Source: Paramecium octaurelia (Eukaryota; Ciliophora; Oligohymenophorea; Peniculida; Parameciidae). Taken from it: a DNA stretch of 64,000 nt. Location of the stretch: NCBI GenBank assembly GCA_905182995.1, contig CAJJDP010000074.1, forward strand, positions 1-64,000. The letters run 5' to 3'. The notes under the pieces were generated by a model. The model was not told where the DNA came from. It saw nothing but the letters and a program-made list of their open reading frames with translations, and made no database searches. The position numbers were made by a program, and so were the translations under genes. Positions 47,877 through 60,635 of the stretch are shown here, one piece after another (the stretch's first letter is position 1; every line of letters starts with the position of its first letter).

Positions 47877-49350
47877 TCAGTTTTCTTCCTAGATTATAAT
47901 TGAGTCTTATTAGAATGAAGGTTGTTCTTATGCTTTAACAATTTGAAAATGCTTAGTTTATCTTCTAAAAAGCATTCTTTTTTAAGCTTGACTTGAAACA
48001 GATGGAACAAAAAAGTTGTTATTCCTTTTATTTTCAGAGATGTTGCTATTAGATTATTGGGAAGGCATGTTAAGCATGGTTTATTTGACCACTATTGTAT
48101 TTATTATAGATCTTCGCTATTAGCTTACATTGACTCCCTCCAGCGTTTACCTTTTGAACTCTTCAACACTATTTTTAAAATAAAACAATAAATAAGCATC
48201 CGATTAATTTTCTGGTTATTAAACTGGAGATACCACAGAGTCATTATAATGATACCATTGCAAATCATCTCTGTTTTTGGCATAAGCAGTGTAATGTCCA
48301 GATGTCAATGTTCCACTATGATTGATAACTGCGTAGAGATCATAGGTAGGTTTTTCCATTTGTTTTGTGCAGACAAGATTTTCAAATGATAAATTCTATA
48401 ATGGATACCTGACTAATGACCTGATTTTAGCTCTGAATTAAGAGTTAAATTTAAATCTTTTTAGGTGTATTATCAGAATGTTTGGCATACTCCATAGATC
48501 TATCTTTTTATTGCTATCTCTTCTTTAAGCACACTTGGTGCAATTCCATCCTTCATCTCCTGTGAGAGTTTCTGTTTTCAGGAATTCCTCTATGCATTCC
48601 AATACATCACATTCTCTACTCAACACAGGCACACTCAAATACATAAAAGGTTCAAAACAATATCTAGAGGACTTACATGTTAAACAGGATAAGGTGTCAA
48701 GCATATGTCCTTAAAATAAATCAACTATGATGGATTAATTTCTGGATAAGTATTTTGTCCATTCTTGATGTGCATCCTCATTAGTTGGGAGTTTCGTAAA
48801 TTTAGTTTATTCTACATAAGGTTTCTTTTTTATTCTATTCAAATCTTCATGAATCATGTCTAACAAAAAAGCAATAAATTCATGAGCATCTTCCTAAGTG
48901 CCTTCTGCAAAGATTGGATTATAATTTCCGATTGTTGAAATGAATTGTGTCGGTTTCAAAGCCTATATATCCTCAAGGGTATATTAATCTACTTTCTACC
49001 ATAGTAGTCTAATCAGTTAGGCAAATGATATGACTACGTTGCCTTAACTCGAGAGAGGATTTTCAGGGTTTATCTCTTTGATATGGAGTTAAGACATGAA
49101 ATAATCAGTTAATGGTTATGTATTTGATAAGGCTTAGATAGACTATATAAGTATTGGATAATACTGAATTTAAGAAGCACGTATTTCCAAGATTGGTCAA
49201 TCCAAACAATCCTTAAGATTCAGTTTCGAATTGATTATATTATTGGACTCTTCTTTAAGTAGCCTATTTTCTAAATTTATTTGGGATCTATTTGTAATTT
49301 ACATCCAAAACGCGACTAAGTTTAGGTTGAAAGCGTTGTTCTGTATTCAT
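47877..49350 (-). CDS. Ubiquitin-specific protease (USP family)
   Basis: One 22-nt intron (49143-49164) gives 483 residues. The enzyme removes ubiquitin from proteins. The catalytic cysteine box reads GLTNLGNTCFLNS, and the intron falls directly after it. The His box reads HSGTLTSGHYTAYAKN, followed by WYHYNDS. A zinc-binding finger has paired cysteines (LSCLTCKSS.. and WNCTKC). QEDAHEFIAFLLD is also typical. The organisation resembles compact USP2/USP21 or yeast Ubp types. About 45 residues before and 80 after the catalytic core are polar and unstructured. Confidence 0.93.
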
Positions 49351-49459
49351 TTTTTTAATCTTCACTGTGGGTTCATTGACTTGGGGTCTACTATTTAAGC
49401 AAGCTCCCATTGAATATAATAATAATTATTTATTCTTAAATATTGGAATTATAAAAAGG

Positions 49460-51279
49460 TCAAGACATAATTGGCGCTGTATCAACCTCTTACTTTGTGA
49501 TTTTGGTTGGGTCGGGTGCTTACAAACTGAATTATTGCTCATCATCAGCAGGTCTTCTGTGTTTCCTTTCCTTCTTTGGTTTCTTTTCTGCAGAATTAAC
49601 CTCATTTTCATCTTTCTTCGGTTTGGATTACTTAAATTATTATATCTTGATACCTGCACTTTAGAAGACTTAACTTTTCTTTTCTTCTTCAAATTTTCTG
49701 GGTCCTCCTCAAAGTCCTTGTTTAGAGAATCGTTTAGATTTTACATCTTGTGTTGATCCTCAATCCTCGAACAGATTTTTCTGCTCATGTCCGACCAATT
49801 TGTTGTAAAGGTCAGGATTAGATACAAGATAGCTAGAACTGCATTCACTATACCAAAAGCAAGCCAAATTCCATAGACTTTCTTGCCCAATCCAAAGTCA
49901 TAAGCAAAGTACACAACTAAGGGTATTCCAATCAAGTAATAGACAAGTAATGTAGAATAGGTTACGAAATCTTTTCTCTCGATTCCTTTCAAAATACCGG
50001 TTAATGTCCCTTGTAAACCATCGATAACAAAAAACCCAAATACAAAGATGGGATATACTTCCAATATCAGATCTGTGATTTCCTGTCTGCCAGCCGAATA
50101 GAACTCAGCCCAGGTTTACTTGAAAAAGGTTAAAGCACTCAAAAATATTATTGTGAATCCAATAAATAATAGGACACCCACCCATGAATATCTTTTGGCT
50201 CTCTTGATATTCTTGGCACCCATCTCATTGCCGACGAAGGTCATCAAGGCTAAAGATAGAGAAATGGGAAATTTATAATAAAAATTCGAAGTGTTTGATA
50301 ACGCCAATTAGGCATTCAATTGATCAGAGCCAAATCCTACAGCTATAAAGTTCAATAAGAAGAAGACGAAGTAATCTGCATATATATGTCCAATAATTGG
50401 TATAGAACCTCTCAGAAAACTTGAAAACAATTTCTTCTCCTTTTTTCTCATTGTGAATTTAAACTTATAATCACTAAATACTTCCTTCTTATATTTAGTT
50501 CCACATATAGCTATGAGACAGAATACACAATTCAGAACCTCAGTACAAATGATGGCCAGTCCTGCTCCTGCTATGCCTCCTCCAATGTCCAAATAATCGA
50601 TAAACAAATAACACCACAAAGTGTGGAGTGCTGCTGTACCTAGTTGTATGAACATGAAGACTGCAAAAATCTAGATCTTAGTTTAAATGTGTTACCTTAT
50701 GCGCTATCATATAGCTTTTCATGCATTCATACAATATGGCAAACAACGTTGATGGTAATAAATAGTATAGATATATCTGGGATGCATCTGATGTAGCATC
50801 TCTATCATCTTCATTAATGGTCTTAGCTATCAGGGGTTTAATCAGAATCAGGATGACTATTTGATTAACTAAATTCGAGTACTTGAAAAGGGAATAAAGT
50901 ACATCAAATGGATGAAGACTGTCAATGTGAAGTAACTCTGGGCTAACTTTGGCTTCTTAGCTCCCAAAGCCTACGCTGAATGCACATTCAAAGATTAATT
51001 CGTTCCTTGTTCTCAAATTTTATAATTACCTAAAGCCATTGGGATCAGCAGCACATTCACTGTTGTAAAGGCTAATCCTAAACCTGCAACTGCATTTGGG
51101 TCATTATGTTGGGCAATGAAATGTAAACTGATTCCAAATACAACATCTAAACAAACATAGCCAATAACTGTATAAAATGTAGACGATAGCAAGTCTGTAA
51201 AGACATTTGATCCCAAATGATCAGGAGCCTTATTAGGGTTTTCTTTATTCAATATTGAACTCCCGTGGACTTAAGACAT
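49460..51279 (-). CDS. MATE-family efflux transporter
   Basis: Four introns (24, 26, 19 and 23 nt) give 575 residues with about twelve membrane helices in two halves. MATE proteins export cationic drugs and metabolites using H+ or Na+. Typical segments are LGTNQSLNVHSAQALGAKKP (family glutamine/gly-rich loop), GGGIAGAGLAIICTEV, and LALMTFVGNEMGAKNIKRAK in the second half. The C-terminus is a long charged tail (KKKRKVKSSKVQ.., ending VDTAPIMS). The last intron is supported because it leads to a natural stop at 49460-49462, whereas without it the frame runs into the neighbour. Confidence 0.9.
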
Positions 51280-51574
51280 ATTTTAATAATAATTTGATAT
51301 AAATTGCAAGTCATAAATAAAATAAAAACCAAAAATTAAATGGAATCCAAAAAAGAGAATTTGAGAATTATCCTAAGGTCATTATATTCTCATACCTCAA
51401 TGAACTATATGGGTTACTCTCGAATATTTATAACCTTATTTGAATGGTATGCTAATGAAATATTTAAAAATTATAGTTTTATTCTCAAAATCAATAAATC
51501 ATAATTCATAAATGTGTTTATTTTTATTAATTAATAAATAATTTATAAAGTTTTTCACTTTTTATAAAGAAAGG

Positions 51575-53466
51575 ATGAACGACTAACAAAATACTGATTC
51601 ATAAATTCATTAGAAATTAGAATTGTTTATAAGTTGCAGAGGATTAGCTAATATGGATCTCTTTTCAAAAAGTGATCCTTTTGTTATTTTGCAAACTCAA
51701 CAAAACCACAATTGGTTTGATTTTTGCAAAACTGAGATTGTGTATGATAATTTGAATCCAAACTTTACGAAAACCTTTATTATTGATTACTTCTTTGAAT
51801 GTTAACAGCCTCTAAAATTTATAGTTAATGACGATGATGGAGATGGAAAATTTGATGTACAGTCATATTACAATTCAAGTTTATTGGTAGCGCAGAGACT
51901 ACGTTAGGTTGTATTGCAGGTTCTCGGGATCAAGTGTTAATTGTTGATTTAAAAAGAGGTTCTAAAAAGACAGGGAGCCTAATCATTAAGGCAGAATAAG
52001 TGAGATCATTGAATAAGAAATTAAGAATGCAAATAAGTAATTGTCTTCATTAACTTCTAGATGGAGATCAATTTCCAAATAGAAGTTGTATCCCATGGCT
52101 AAGCTTGTGTCCTTTTTTTAGATTATATCGACAGAGTTAAGATTCAAATTAAAATTTATTAATTTATGAAAGTGAGCATGTCAAATTTAGTCTCGATCCG
52201 AAATGGAGAAGATTAGATATTACTCTCTAAAAACTTTGTAATGGAAACTTAGATAAACAACTCAAACTTGAAGTCTGGGATTATTTCAGTACTGGTAGTC
52301 CTGAATTAATAGGTCATACGTAATTTACTGTCAATGAGATTATAGACATGAAACAATATCAAAAACAATTACTTAATAGGGATAACAACTAAGCAGGTTT
52401 GATCATATTTAATGAGGTATTATTGTTCATCTAATTTAGGTTAAAATATATGAGCCTCCTACATTTATGGATTATCTAAAGAGTGGAACCTAAATTAATT
52501 TGATATCTGCCATCGATTTCACAGGATCAAATGGGTCACCCAATTCACCTTCGTCTTTACATTATATAGACAACTAAACTGGAAAATTAAATTAATATCA
52601 GTAAGCTTTACTGGCTGTGGGAGAGATTCTGCTTAATTACTCATACGACAAAAAGGTTCCTATGTATGGCTTTGGATGTAAACCAAATCTAAAGAATTTT
52701 AAGTCTTCTACAACCTTACATTGCTTTCCCTTAAACGGCAATCCTTAAAATCCAGAAGTTGAAGGCATAGAAGGTATTATGCAAACCTATAGTGATGCGT
52801 TAAAGCATGTCAAATTTGATGGGCCAACCTATTTCAACCCATTACTTCAAGAAGTAATTAAAATAGCAACATTGAGCCAGGATATGGTTAAGGATTCATA
52901 CTACGTTTTATTTATTTTGACTGATGGTGAAATTCATGATATGAGAGTAACTATCATTATATATCTTATTTAGTAAACTATAGATTCAGTAGTAGCTTCA
53001 TCTCATTTACCCTTATCTATCATAATTGTTGGAGTTGGAAATGCAAATTTCAGCAATATGAACATATTAGATGATGATGAAGGAAATTTAAAGGATTCTA
53101 AAGGCAATCAATCATTTAGAGATCTGGTTCAATTTGTTCCATTCAATTAATTCAAGGATAACCCAGAATTATTGGCTAAAAATGTATTGTAGGAACTGCC
53201 TGATCAGATTGTTGAATATATGCAATTAGTTGATCAAAAGCCTAGTAATATTATTTAACACTAATTTAGAATTCCAATCAAAATAACAAGATATTTCTCA
53301 TTCTGAATTCAAGTAAACTCCAACCATAGGCAACTTCAGCGGGTTATAAATTTCAGACGAATATATTCAATAATTCAATCAATAAGAAAGAGTATGGAGT
53401 TCTCAAGACAAAAACTATAAATAATCATAGGATCCTTATATTAATGAAAAATAACAATTTAAATGA
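51575..53466 (+). CDS. Copine (two C2 domains plus vWA domain)
   Basis: Five introns (23, 24, 23, 27 and 25 nt) give 589 residues. Copines are calcium-dependent phospholipid-binding proteins, first isolated from Paramecium. The first C2 domain reads LFISCRGLANMDLFSKSDPF, with calcium-binding Asp residues and a later VNDDDGDGKFD. The second C2 is recognisable but less canonical (PFFRLYRQSQD; KWRRLDITLQKLC). The von Willebrand A domain is clear: ISAIDFTGSNGSP (metal site), VPMYGFGCKP, and FILTDGEIHDM. The tail is Gln- and Ser-rich. The start MNDQQNTDS lies 296 bp from the divergent MATE start. Confidence 0.93.
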
Positions 53467-54165
53467 TAATTAATCATTTTTATATAATTAAATTCTTTAT
53501 CAGAAAATGTAACTCATGGGTTGATTAAATTAATCTCTAATTGGTTATTGCAGAGCTAATTTTAGATGTCAATGCTAAAATTATTGTTTAAGATGATATA
53601 ACATTACTTTAAAACAAAAATATTGCTTAATACGCTTTGTGATCTTATAAGCAGGTATTTGTCCCTTTTTCTTGAATGAGACAAAAATTAACATCTTAAT
53701 TAAATCTCAAAGTTATTATAATTGATTGAATTAAAATTGACATTCAATTAAAAGTAAATACTAGAAAACATGATACTGTTGTATAAATCAGAATTAATTG
53801 GATTGCATTTTATGAAAAATTATACATAAACCAAGATAATTCAAAAATATAATAATGTGTATTTTGATCCATCTCTTTAACTTGTTCTTATAAATAAATA
53901 ATGTTAAATTATGTTAGTAAGTGGGACGTCCTTCATAATTATCCCCGATTAGTATACTCTCCGTTTAGACTATTTTGATAAAATACTTAGTAAATATATT
54001 GAATTATAATTAAAATTTGATAAAATAGTATTTATTGTTTGAATTAGCTTTAATAAAACTTTGAGAAATTCTCAACAAGAATGTCTTATTCGGTGTTTAT
54101 TAAATTCAAAGAAATTATACAAATTAGATATCAATCATATTCCGTATTTGTAGAGATAATAAGCA
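53467..54165. other. Intergenic, no gene recognised
   Basis: AT-rich convergent spacer between the copine and a small minus-strand gene. A locally GC-richer patch with the 8-bp palindrome GGACGTCC lies near 53925; nothing specific can be assigned to it. Confidence 0.4.
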
Positions 54166-54584
54166 TCATACAAAATACTTATTTTTATATTTTTGCAAAA
54201 CCTTAGTACATAGTTTAGTTGCCCTTCTATTTGGTAACCGTATTTAAATTGGACTCTCAATTTTATCGAAAGTATTTCTCTTTAATTTCAAAGGAGAAAC
54301 ATATAATCCGCATAGCCTTTTTGGAGACTGACTTTTTGGAAACTAAGGTGAATTAATAATGTTATTGTCTTGATAATTTTTTAATTAGTTTGAGCTGCTT
54401 GATTCTATATTCGTGCTCCTTTTATTGAAGGCGTTTCGACTTCCCTTTGGCTGTATTGTATAGATTTCTTCTGGAGTGGATGGAGGTGATACTTGAACAG
54501 GCCTCTAAAAAACTATAGAAATTTCCTATTTGTAAAGCTTTTAAGGTAATCAATAATTAATACATTTAACTTTTGCCCTTTCAT
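54166..54584 (-). CDS. Small basic protein, unknown
   Basis: One 26-nt intron near the start joins MKGQKLN to LYKQEISIVFQ and gives 130 residues. The protein is basic and Ser/Pro-rich, with short repeated Ser-Pro motifs (NSPQFPKSQSPKRL, YVSPLKLKRN, KIESPI). These could be phosphorylation sites for proline-directed kinases. There is no signal, membrane helix or known domain. The intron is the only choice found that links an ATG to the long open frame. Confidence 0.65.
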
Positions 54585-54906
54585 CAATTCGGAACAGAAT
54601 AAATAAAAAATATTTAAATAATTCTCAGAAATTCTTTCAATTTTAGAATAAAATTAATAAGTTTTAGAATATTCAAAGAGCTTCCATTTAAACTTCGCGT
54701 AGTAAAGTGACAGATTTATGCAAGGGTGAAAGTTAATTCCATCTATGGTGTTTATTTGTATTGGAAAAACACTTTAGAAGGAGATGGAGTGATTCTCAGT
54801 GTAAAATAAGAAACCAGAATGCATGTGAGAGTTTGGGAGTTCAATAATGATTAGTGTTATATAGGGTTGTGTTATAAATAAATTTAATTTCATATATATT
54901 TTTATT
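54585..54906. other. Short spacer with uncertain plus-strand open frames
   Basis: Two overlapping forward frames look protein-like (e.g. SKVTDLCKGESQFHLW; another VNSIYGVYLYWKNTLEGDGV). Neither has a start codon or family match. They may be remnants or chance. Confidence 0.25.
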
Positions 54907-55714
54907 ATGAGTCAAGACACCAAAATAATTAAACGAACTTAATTTACACCTTAGGAGTCAGATATAAAAAATATCATTCCAACCCAAGGGAAATCAAAAG
55001 AAGAGATGCGTATCTTCCTTTTCGAGTTTTTTGGAATGGCTTTGTTTGCTTATGGGTAAAATGGGCATTTCTTAATATTAGAATAATATGCTCACAAGGG
55101 TCAGATGAGTTTTTGGCGTTGTTTTTCTTTGCCTCAGTGTGCTTGGCTGCTCCATTTTCAGGAGCACACGTTAACCCTGCGGTTACTTTGGCAATGCTAC
55201 TTTCAAGAAGAATAAATTTCGGATAGGCAGTGTTATATTGGTTGGCGTAATTTACTGGGGCTTTATGCGGGGCTTGCTGTTGTTATTTGATATTGAATGA
55301 GGTTGATAGCCCATAAGTGAAGAGCTAAGAATACAGTTGGATACTCTCAGATGTGAGCGGCGAGGCATTTGGAGCATTCACCTTTATTCTTTTTATTCTA
55401 ATATAAACAGACTCAGAAACAACATTAACCCCAGGAGGCTAACCAATGACAACCTATGTTTTAGTAGCGTTGGCGTTGTACTTCTCGAGAGGATTTACAT
55501 TTCATTCTGGAGGTACAAATATAAGTTTAAATCTACTAAAGGTTGTTTGAACCCTGGGATGGCTGTGTCGTTGTAACTCTTTCAGTCATTTTAAACGGGA
55601 GATAGGTAGAGAATGGAATTTTTGTGGGTGTTTGTAGGTGGTCCAATGGGAGGAGGTTTCGGTGCAAGTGTATTTTTTGAACTCTTTTATAAGAAATAAA
55701 TAAAGAGACTGTGA
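54907..55714 (+). CDS. Aquaporin (major intrinsic protein)
   Basis: Introns 55056-55081 (26 nt) and 55513-55541 (29 nt) give 250 residues, the family's usual size, with six membrane helices. It forms a channel for water or small solutes such as glycerol. The first pore motif is canonical, FSGAHVNPAVTLAMLL. The second reads GGCLNPGMAVSLQLF, an NPG in place of NPA, and a Cys precedes it. These changes alter the narrow parts of the pore, so selectivity is uncertain. The first ~35 residues are a polar cytosolic tail. The second intron falls inside the second pore motif. Confidence 0.9.
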
Positions 55715-55832
55715 AATTATAAATAATTTTAATCAAAATAATGGGTAGTTTCAATTTGATTTGAAATTCATTTGAATAAAAATGCAATTTACTATGTAAT
55801 TTTAACCTAAATAACACACAATTTATAATTGA

Positions 55833-58571
55833 TCATAAGAATTATTTTAGATACTAAAATTGATCCTGACTTCTGATGAATTCTTCGTAGATGATGTAAT
55901 TTACGTTGCTTCTTCTTCTTAATAGTTTTTACATTCCTGTAAATTAGAATTGGCCTCCACAATCTATCATTTCATTTACAGATATGAACTAGAATGCTAT
56001 CTTATTATCAATCAATAAATCTGATTAGAATAAGGGAAACAAAACATTCTTCTGCACTTAGTAACCTTGTTTAGTAAATAGGTCTGCTGCTTATTGGATG
56101 ACTTATTGGGGCAGATACTTTTCAATGCCAACTTCACTATTTCTTTAAGTAGCCTATTATCTCATTTGAGTTAGTAACAATTGCAATTCCCCTTATTAGT
56201 AGTTACATTGAATTCTAGACAATAGAAGCAAGTATTTTTGTTCAATATATTACGGATCTAGAGCAAGGATTAATTCATTGTATAACTATTATCCGATTTC
56301 ACACTTTGGAAGTGAAGTGATAAGCATCATCAAGAAGCATTTACTGGTTTGATCTAATTCTGAAATTTTTGTGGGATCAACTTTCTCCAAATCTGAACCT
56401 TGTAATTTATTAAAATAGAACATGGCTTATAAATAGAATAGAACTCCTTAAATGGATGGATTGGTTTGCTGATTAAATTTGGAAACAACTTAATCCAGGT
56501 TGTGATCCAAAGTGTTTAATTGGATTAATAGGGGGAACAAGTACTGTGTATCTTGGACTTGCTGAAGTGATTATAGGAAGGCATCCTTATGGATGTGGCC
56601 GACCGTTATTAGACTGTGAAAGAGGATGATCAAACTCTTCTCTGAGAACATTTTATCATATGATTGCAATAGATTCATTAATTTTTGATAGGGAACATGG
56701 TTAGCTGATTTGTAACTATATGGGTATCTATGAAATACAGTTTGAAGCAGTATCACCTCGTTTACTCTTCTAATGGGATACATCATTTTGATGTCTATTT
56801 GACTCAAGGATGATGTGATCATAGCAATATCAAATTCATCTTACTCCTTTTTCCTGTAGGTTAAGATCTCAACAAATCTCTTTTTAGTTTATTAAACCAA
56901 ATCATGAGATCGATGAACATCTAACTTAGATAAAAGCAACGAGAATTAAGCCAGATGTCTGCATTCACAAGACTCTATTGCTGATTAAAGATTTTTGGAA
57001 TTGCTCTTTAATAATGATGAAATCTATTTATTATCCTCTAATTTTAAAAGAGTAGATGACAAGATCATTAAAGTATCTCTATCAATTTCTAAGATTGAAT
57101 TAGGTTGGCACAATAGAGTCTGAGTTAAATTATATACAACAATACTGAGACTCTAATCATTTATTAAAGGTCTTGATAAAAATGATATGAATGACTCAGC
57201 CTCATAAACACTTAAATTATTATTGATTCTATTTCTTATGATATCCTAAACTAAAAGATTTTAGAGTTATAGATTTTTTGATAATGGCAATGAATGAAAA
57301 TTCCTAACAATCATTGAAAATTACGAGTTCGATAATTATTAGATTCTTGGAATCAGCTGAGTTGCTAAATTATCATACAAGTGATACGATAGCTTATCAT
57401 AGACAGTTTGTATTGATTTAGGTTGTAAGAGACTCAATGCAAGGATGGTTTAAGCCAAGGTTTGATCATCATACTCGGATCTAGCAATGTAATTCAATAA
57501 GGCTCTGTATCTATCGTCTGATAACAGGGCTAGCTGATCTTTTTTGACAACCACTAATTTCTATAAGATTGAGGATGCGATCTTAGGAGTAAATTGATCA
57601 GGAATTTAATCCATAGTAGAGATCAACCTCATTAGGATTTCAGGTGTGCTTATGTCATATTTAATATATCTGACGCATTCTTCTTCTGTTAGATCAGCAA
57701 ACTAGATCTATCCCCTTGTTCTCATTTAGAGTGAATTATTGTAGAATTTATCCATCAAATAATTTTAGTAATCCTGAATCACATTTACACTCGATTGATG
57801 CTGCGAAAAGGTAATCAAAGAGTTGTCTCTCTGTTGCTACATTCCTACATAAAACTATTTGACAGAATCCCAATCAATTAGACTAGTTCTTGAATCAACT
57901 TTAGATTTCAGTTCATCTACAAATTCATCAACTTGAATATTCTCTAATTTTGGAAGATGTGATTCAATTGTTTATTTTAGGCTTGGATACTAAACTAATA
58001 ATTGGCTTTTGATTAAGAACCCATAAGGATTCCTAACATTTTCCCTCATTTCTGTAATTCTCTAATTGTGCAATTGATGCAATGTTGACTTATATTATTG
58101 ATGTTGGGAATTCAATTGCAAATATTCGGCTTCACCTTACTCTTGCAAATATTAAGGAGGCAGATGATTATGAACTCGATTATCTTCTTATTTAAGGAGT
58201 CTGAGACGTTCATTTTTTTGGAATAACAATTTTTCAAATTTTTTCACTTCTTCTGTCATATATGCATTTTCCACCCATTTCAATTTTTTGTCTTCCACTT
58301 CTTGTCTTTCCATTCTATTGACTTCCTTTTCAACCACTTTATCGATGGTCTTCTTGTATTGCTATTTGATATATTTATTGAAATTGTAGGGTTTAGTCAA
58401 ATGTTCAATCTTTTATGAAGAATCCTGTATATTGATGTACTTTTTAGACATATCCTTAATCTTCATTTTCTAGAGTTGAGTTTTATACACTTTCGAATAA
58501 TCTTTATCGACATCTTTAAGTATTTTGGCTATTCTCCTCCCTGTTGAGGTAAAACCATATTTAATTATCAT
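55833..58571 (-). CDS. RAP-domain protein, probably mitochondrial
   Basis: An intronless frame of 912 residues. The start MIIKYGFTSTGRRIAKILK is basic, hydroxylated and free of acidic residues, like a mitochondrial presequence. The body is long helical repeats. The last ~60 residues match the RAP domain, an RNA-binding fold related to endonucleases (KLLRRRSNVNYIIYEEFIRS then QYLKQF). RAP proteins in alveolates mostly act in mitochondrial or plastid RNA processing, including fragmented rRNA. That role is inferred from the family and the N-terminus. The absence of introns over 2.7 kb is unusual for this window. Confidence 0.8.
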
Positions 58572-58640
58572 TAAAATTAATAATACTAATCAAACTCTGA
58601 TTTTATTTTTAGTGTAAAATAGATATATATATATTTAAAT

Positions 58641-60565
58641 TCAATAGAACTTGTATTTTAAGGGTTAATTTTTTGTTGTTCCAGGAAAATACTGTTAATA
58701 CTTTTAATTGCTTCCATTTTTGGAAGTATGAAATGACTATGATAGAATGCGCTTGTTTTGTGGAGTGGTCTCATTATTAAGATTCCCGTAGAGAGTGAGA
58801 GTTATATCTTTGTCCTTCGATTTCTTCTAACTATAACTACTGCTGGATTTCTTTTTTTCCATTTCAGGTTCAGAGATGTGATGATGACGAATAGTTTCAT
58901 TATTTTTAAAGAACACTTTTTAAGTCATCTGTTCCGATTCTAAATACTTGATGTGTTGTGATCGTATCTCTTTGGGTAATCCCTCCAGAATCCATTAATG
59001 CATCAAGGCATCAATGGGTTTCATTCGTTATTGAGGATCCCAATTGAAGCAATTCTCCAGAAAGTCAATGAACAATTTATCCTGACATTTCAAGACTTAT
59101 TACAGGTCTTTTGATTTGGGCACTCTTACCTTACCCCTCTTATTCTTGTAAGGCAATGGTTAATAGGGTGTACTGGAGGAGAAAAAGTGTTTCTTCCTGG
59201 TGGCTTTCTATGGAAATATTTGGATGAGATTATACCTCTATCAAGGATTGATCTGGAACTCCCTTGACTTCCATGATGAAAGCGATTTGTTCCTGTTCAT
59301 TCTCACCAGGAAAGATAGGATAACCGATGTACAACTCAGCCATTATACATCCAAAGCTCCACATGTCTATACCCATGTCATATGGAATGCCAAAAATGAC
59401 TTCGGGAGCTCTGTAATATCTGGATTAGATGTAACTATAGATTCTTTCATTCTCAAAGCAACTGCTGCCAAAATCAATTATCTTGATGCCACTCTTGTTG
59501 GGTTACTTTAAGAGTATGTTCTCCGGTTTGAGATCGCAATGGATAATCTTATGCTTGTACAGAAAGTTGAGGGCATTGAGTATTTGAATGGCAAATCTAC
59601 GGATGAGTTCTAATGATAAGCCTTGGTAGTTGTTATTTTTAATGAGTTCGTACAAATTTAGTGACAAGAGTTCACATATTATGCACTATGAAAATATATA
59701 GATTAATGGTTGTTACCACGTGATTTCTGAAGATCACAAAGTCCTTGATTTTGACTATGTTTGTGATGTTCTCCTCATCTTTGTCTCTAATGAAGGACAG
59801 GATGTTCAATTCAACCAAAGCTTGGTTCTAGAACTTCTTCTGATTTCTAATGACTTTCAAACAGAGGACTTGTTGTCTCTTGTGATCAAAGACTTTGAAT
59901 GCTTGTCCGAAACTACCAGATCCTACATGCTCCAACAATTCATATCTATAACCAATGTGATCATGCAATGCATAGAGGTATTCTCCTTGGGAGTTGTCGA
60001 ATCCGTCATTGAAATTATTTTATGTTTATGATATTTTCTTGGCATTTATTCCTATACAATAAATCTAATCATACATAACAAATCATACTCTCTTAAATGT
60101 CAGAATCTCAGTCTTTTCAAATTCCGTCAATGCGTAACCGTACTTAGCCAAACAAACCTGCGGAGTAAGGGGCAATTAACATTTATTCCATTCAAACTCA
60201 CTTCTAGTTATACTAGTTTTTTTTGTTGTCAATTCTGAAATTGTTGTTTTCTCCTTAGACAATGTGCCTTGTCGTATATTTACCCTCTCTGTGGAATCAC
60301 TCGTTTTCGTATCCAATTTATTTTAACTCTCTCTCTTGTTATTCTGAACAAAATAATTCAAGTTGTTCGCATGCTTATTACTCAGTTGTGTCTGTTTCAA
60401 TAGCACTTCCTTTAATGTTTCTATTGATGATCCAGTTTTTATAGAAGCAGTAACTTTGCATTTCTGTTATTGTTGTTCCTTACTTCCCACTCTCTTCGCC
60501 GAAAACAACCTCTTCCTTGGCGATCCCGATGGAGACGAGTGCTTGTTGGTCATCGGATAACGCAT
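58641..60565 (-). CDS. DYRK-family protein kinase
   Basis: Three introns (24, 31 and 28 nt) give 613 residues. The N-terminal ~150 residues are disordered, rich in Lys, Ser and Thr. Then comes a DYRK-homology box ([18 protein letters not shown]..; [20 protein letters not shown]). The kinase domain has [49 protein letters not shown] and [10 protein letters not shown]. The YIQSRY segment carries the Tyr that DYRKs autophosphorylate during folding. The order of parts fits class 2 DYRKs (DYRK2/4), which are cytosolic. The C-terminal ~110 residues are Ser/Lys-rich. Confidence 0.92.
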
Positions 60566-60635
60566 TTTTATTTCAAATGAAATGTTATTTTATTAAGTAA
60601 TCTTCCCTCTCATAAGTTGTTAAAAATTAAAATAA

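Noticed and set aside
49367-49756. Plus-strand 129-codon open frame rich in Leu and Phe
   Set aside because: It is antisense to the charged C-terminal tail of the MATE transporter.
51341-51594. Forward frame starting MESKKENLRI
   Set aside because: It becomes simple AT-rich sequence, ends without a domain and overlaps the copine start. More likely upstream DNA.
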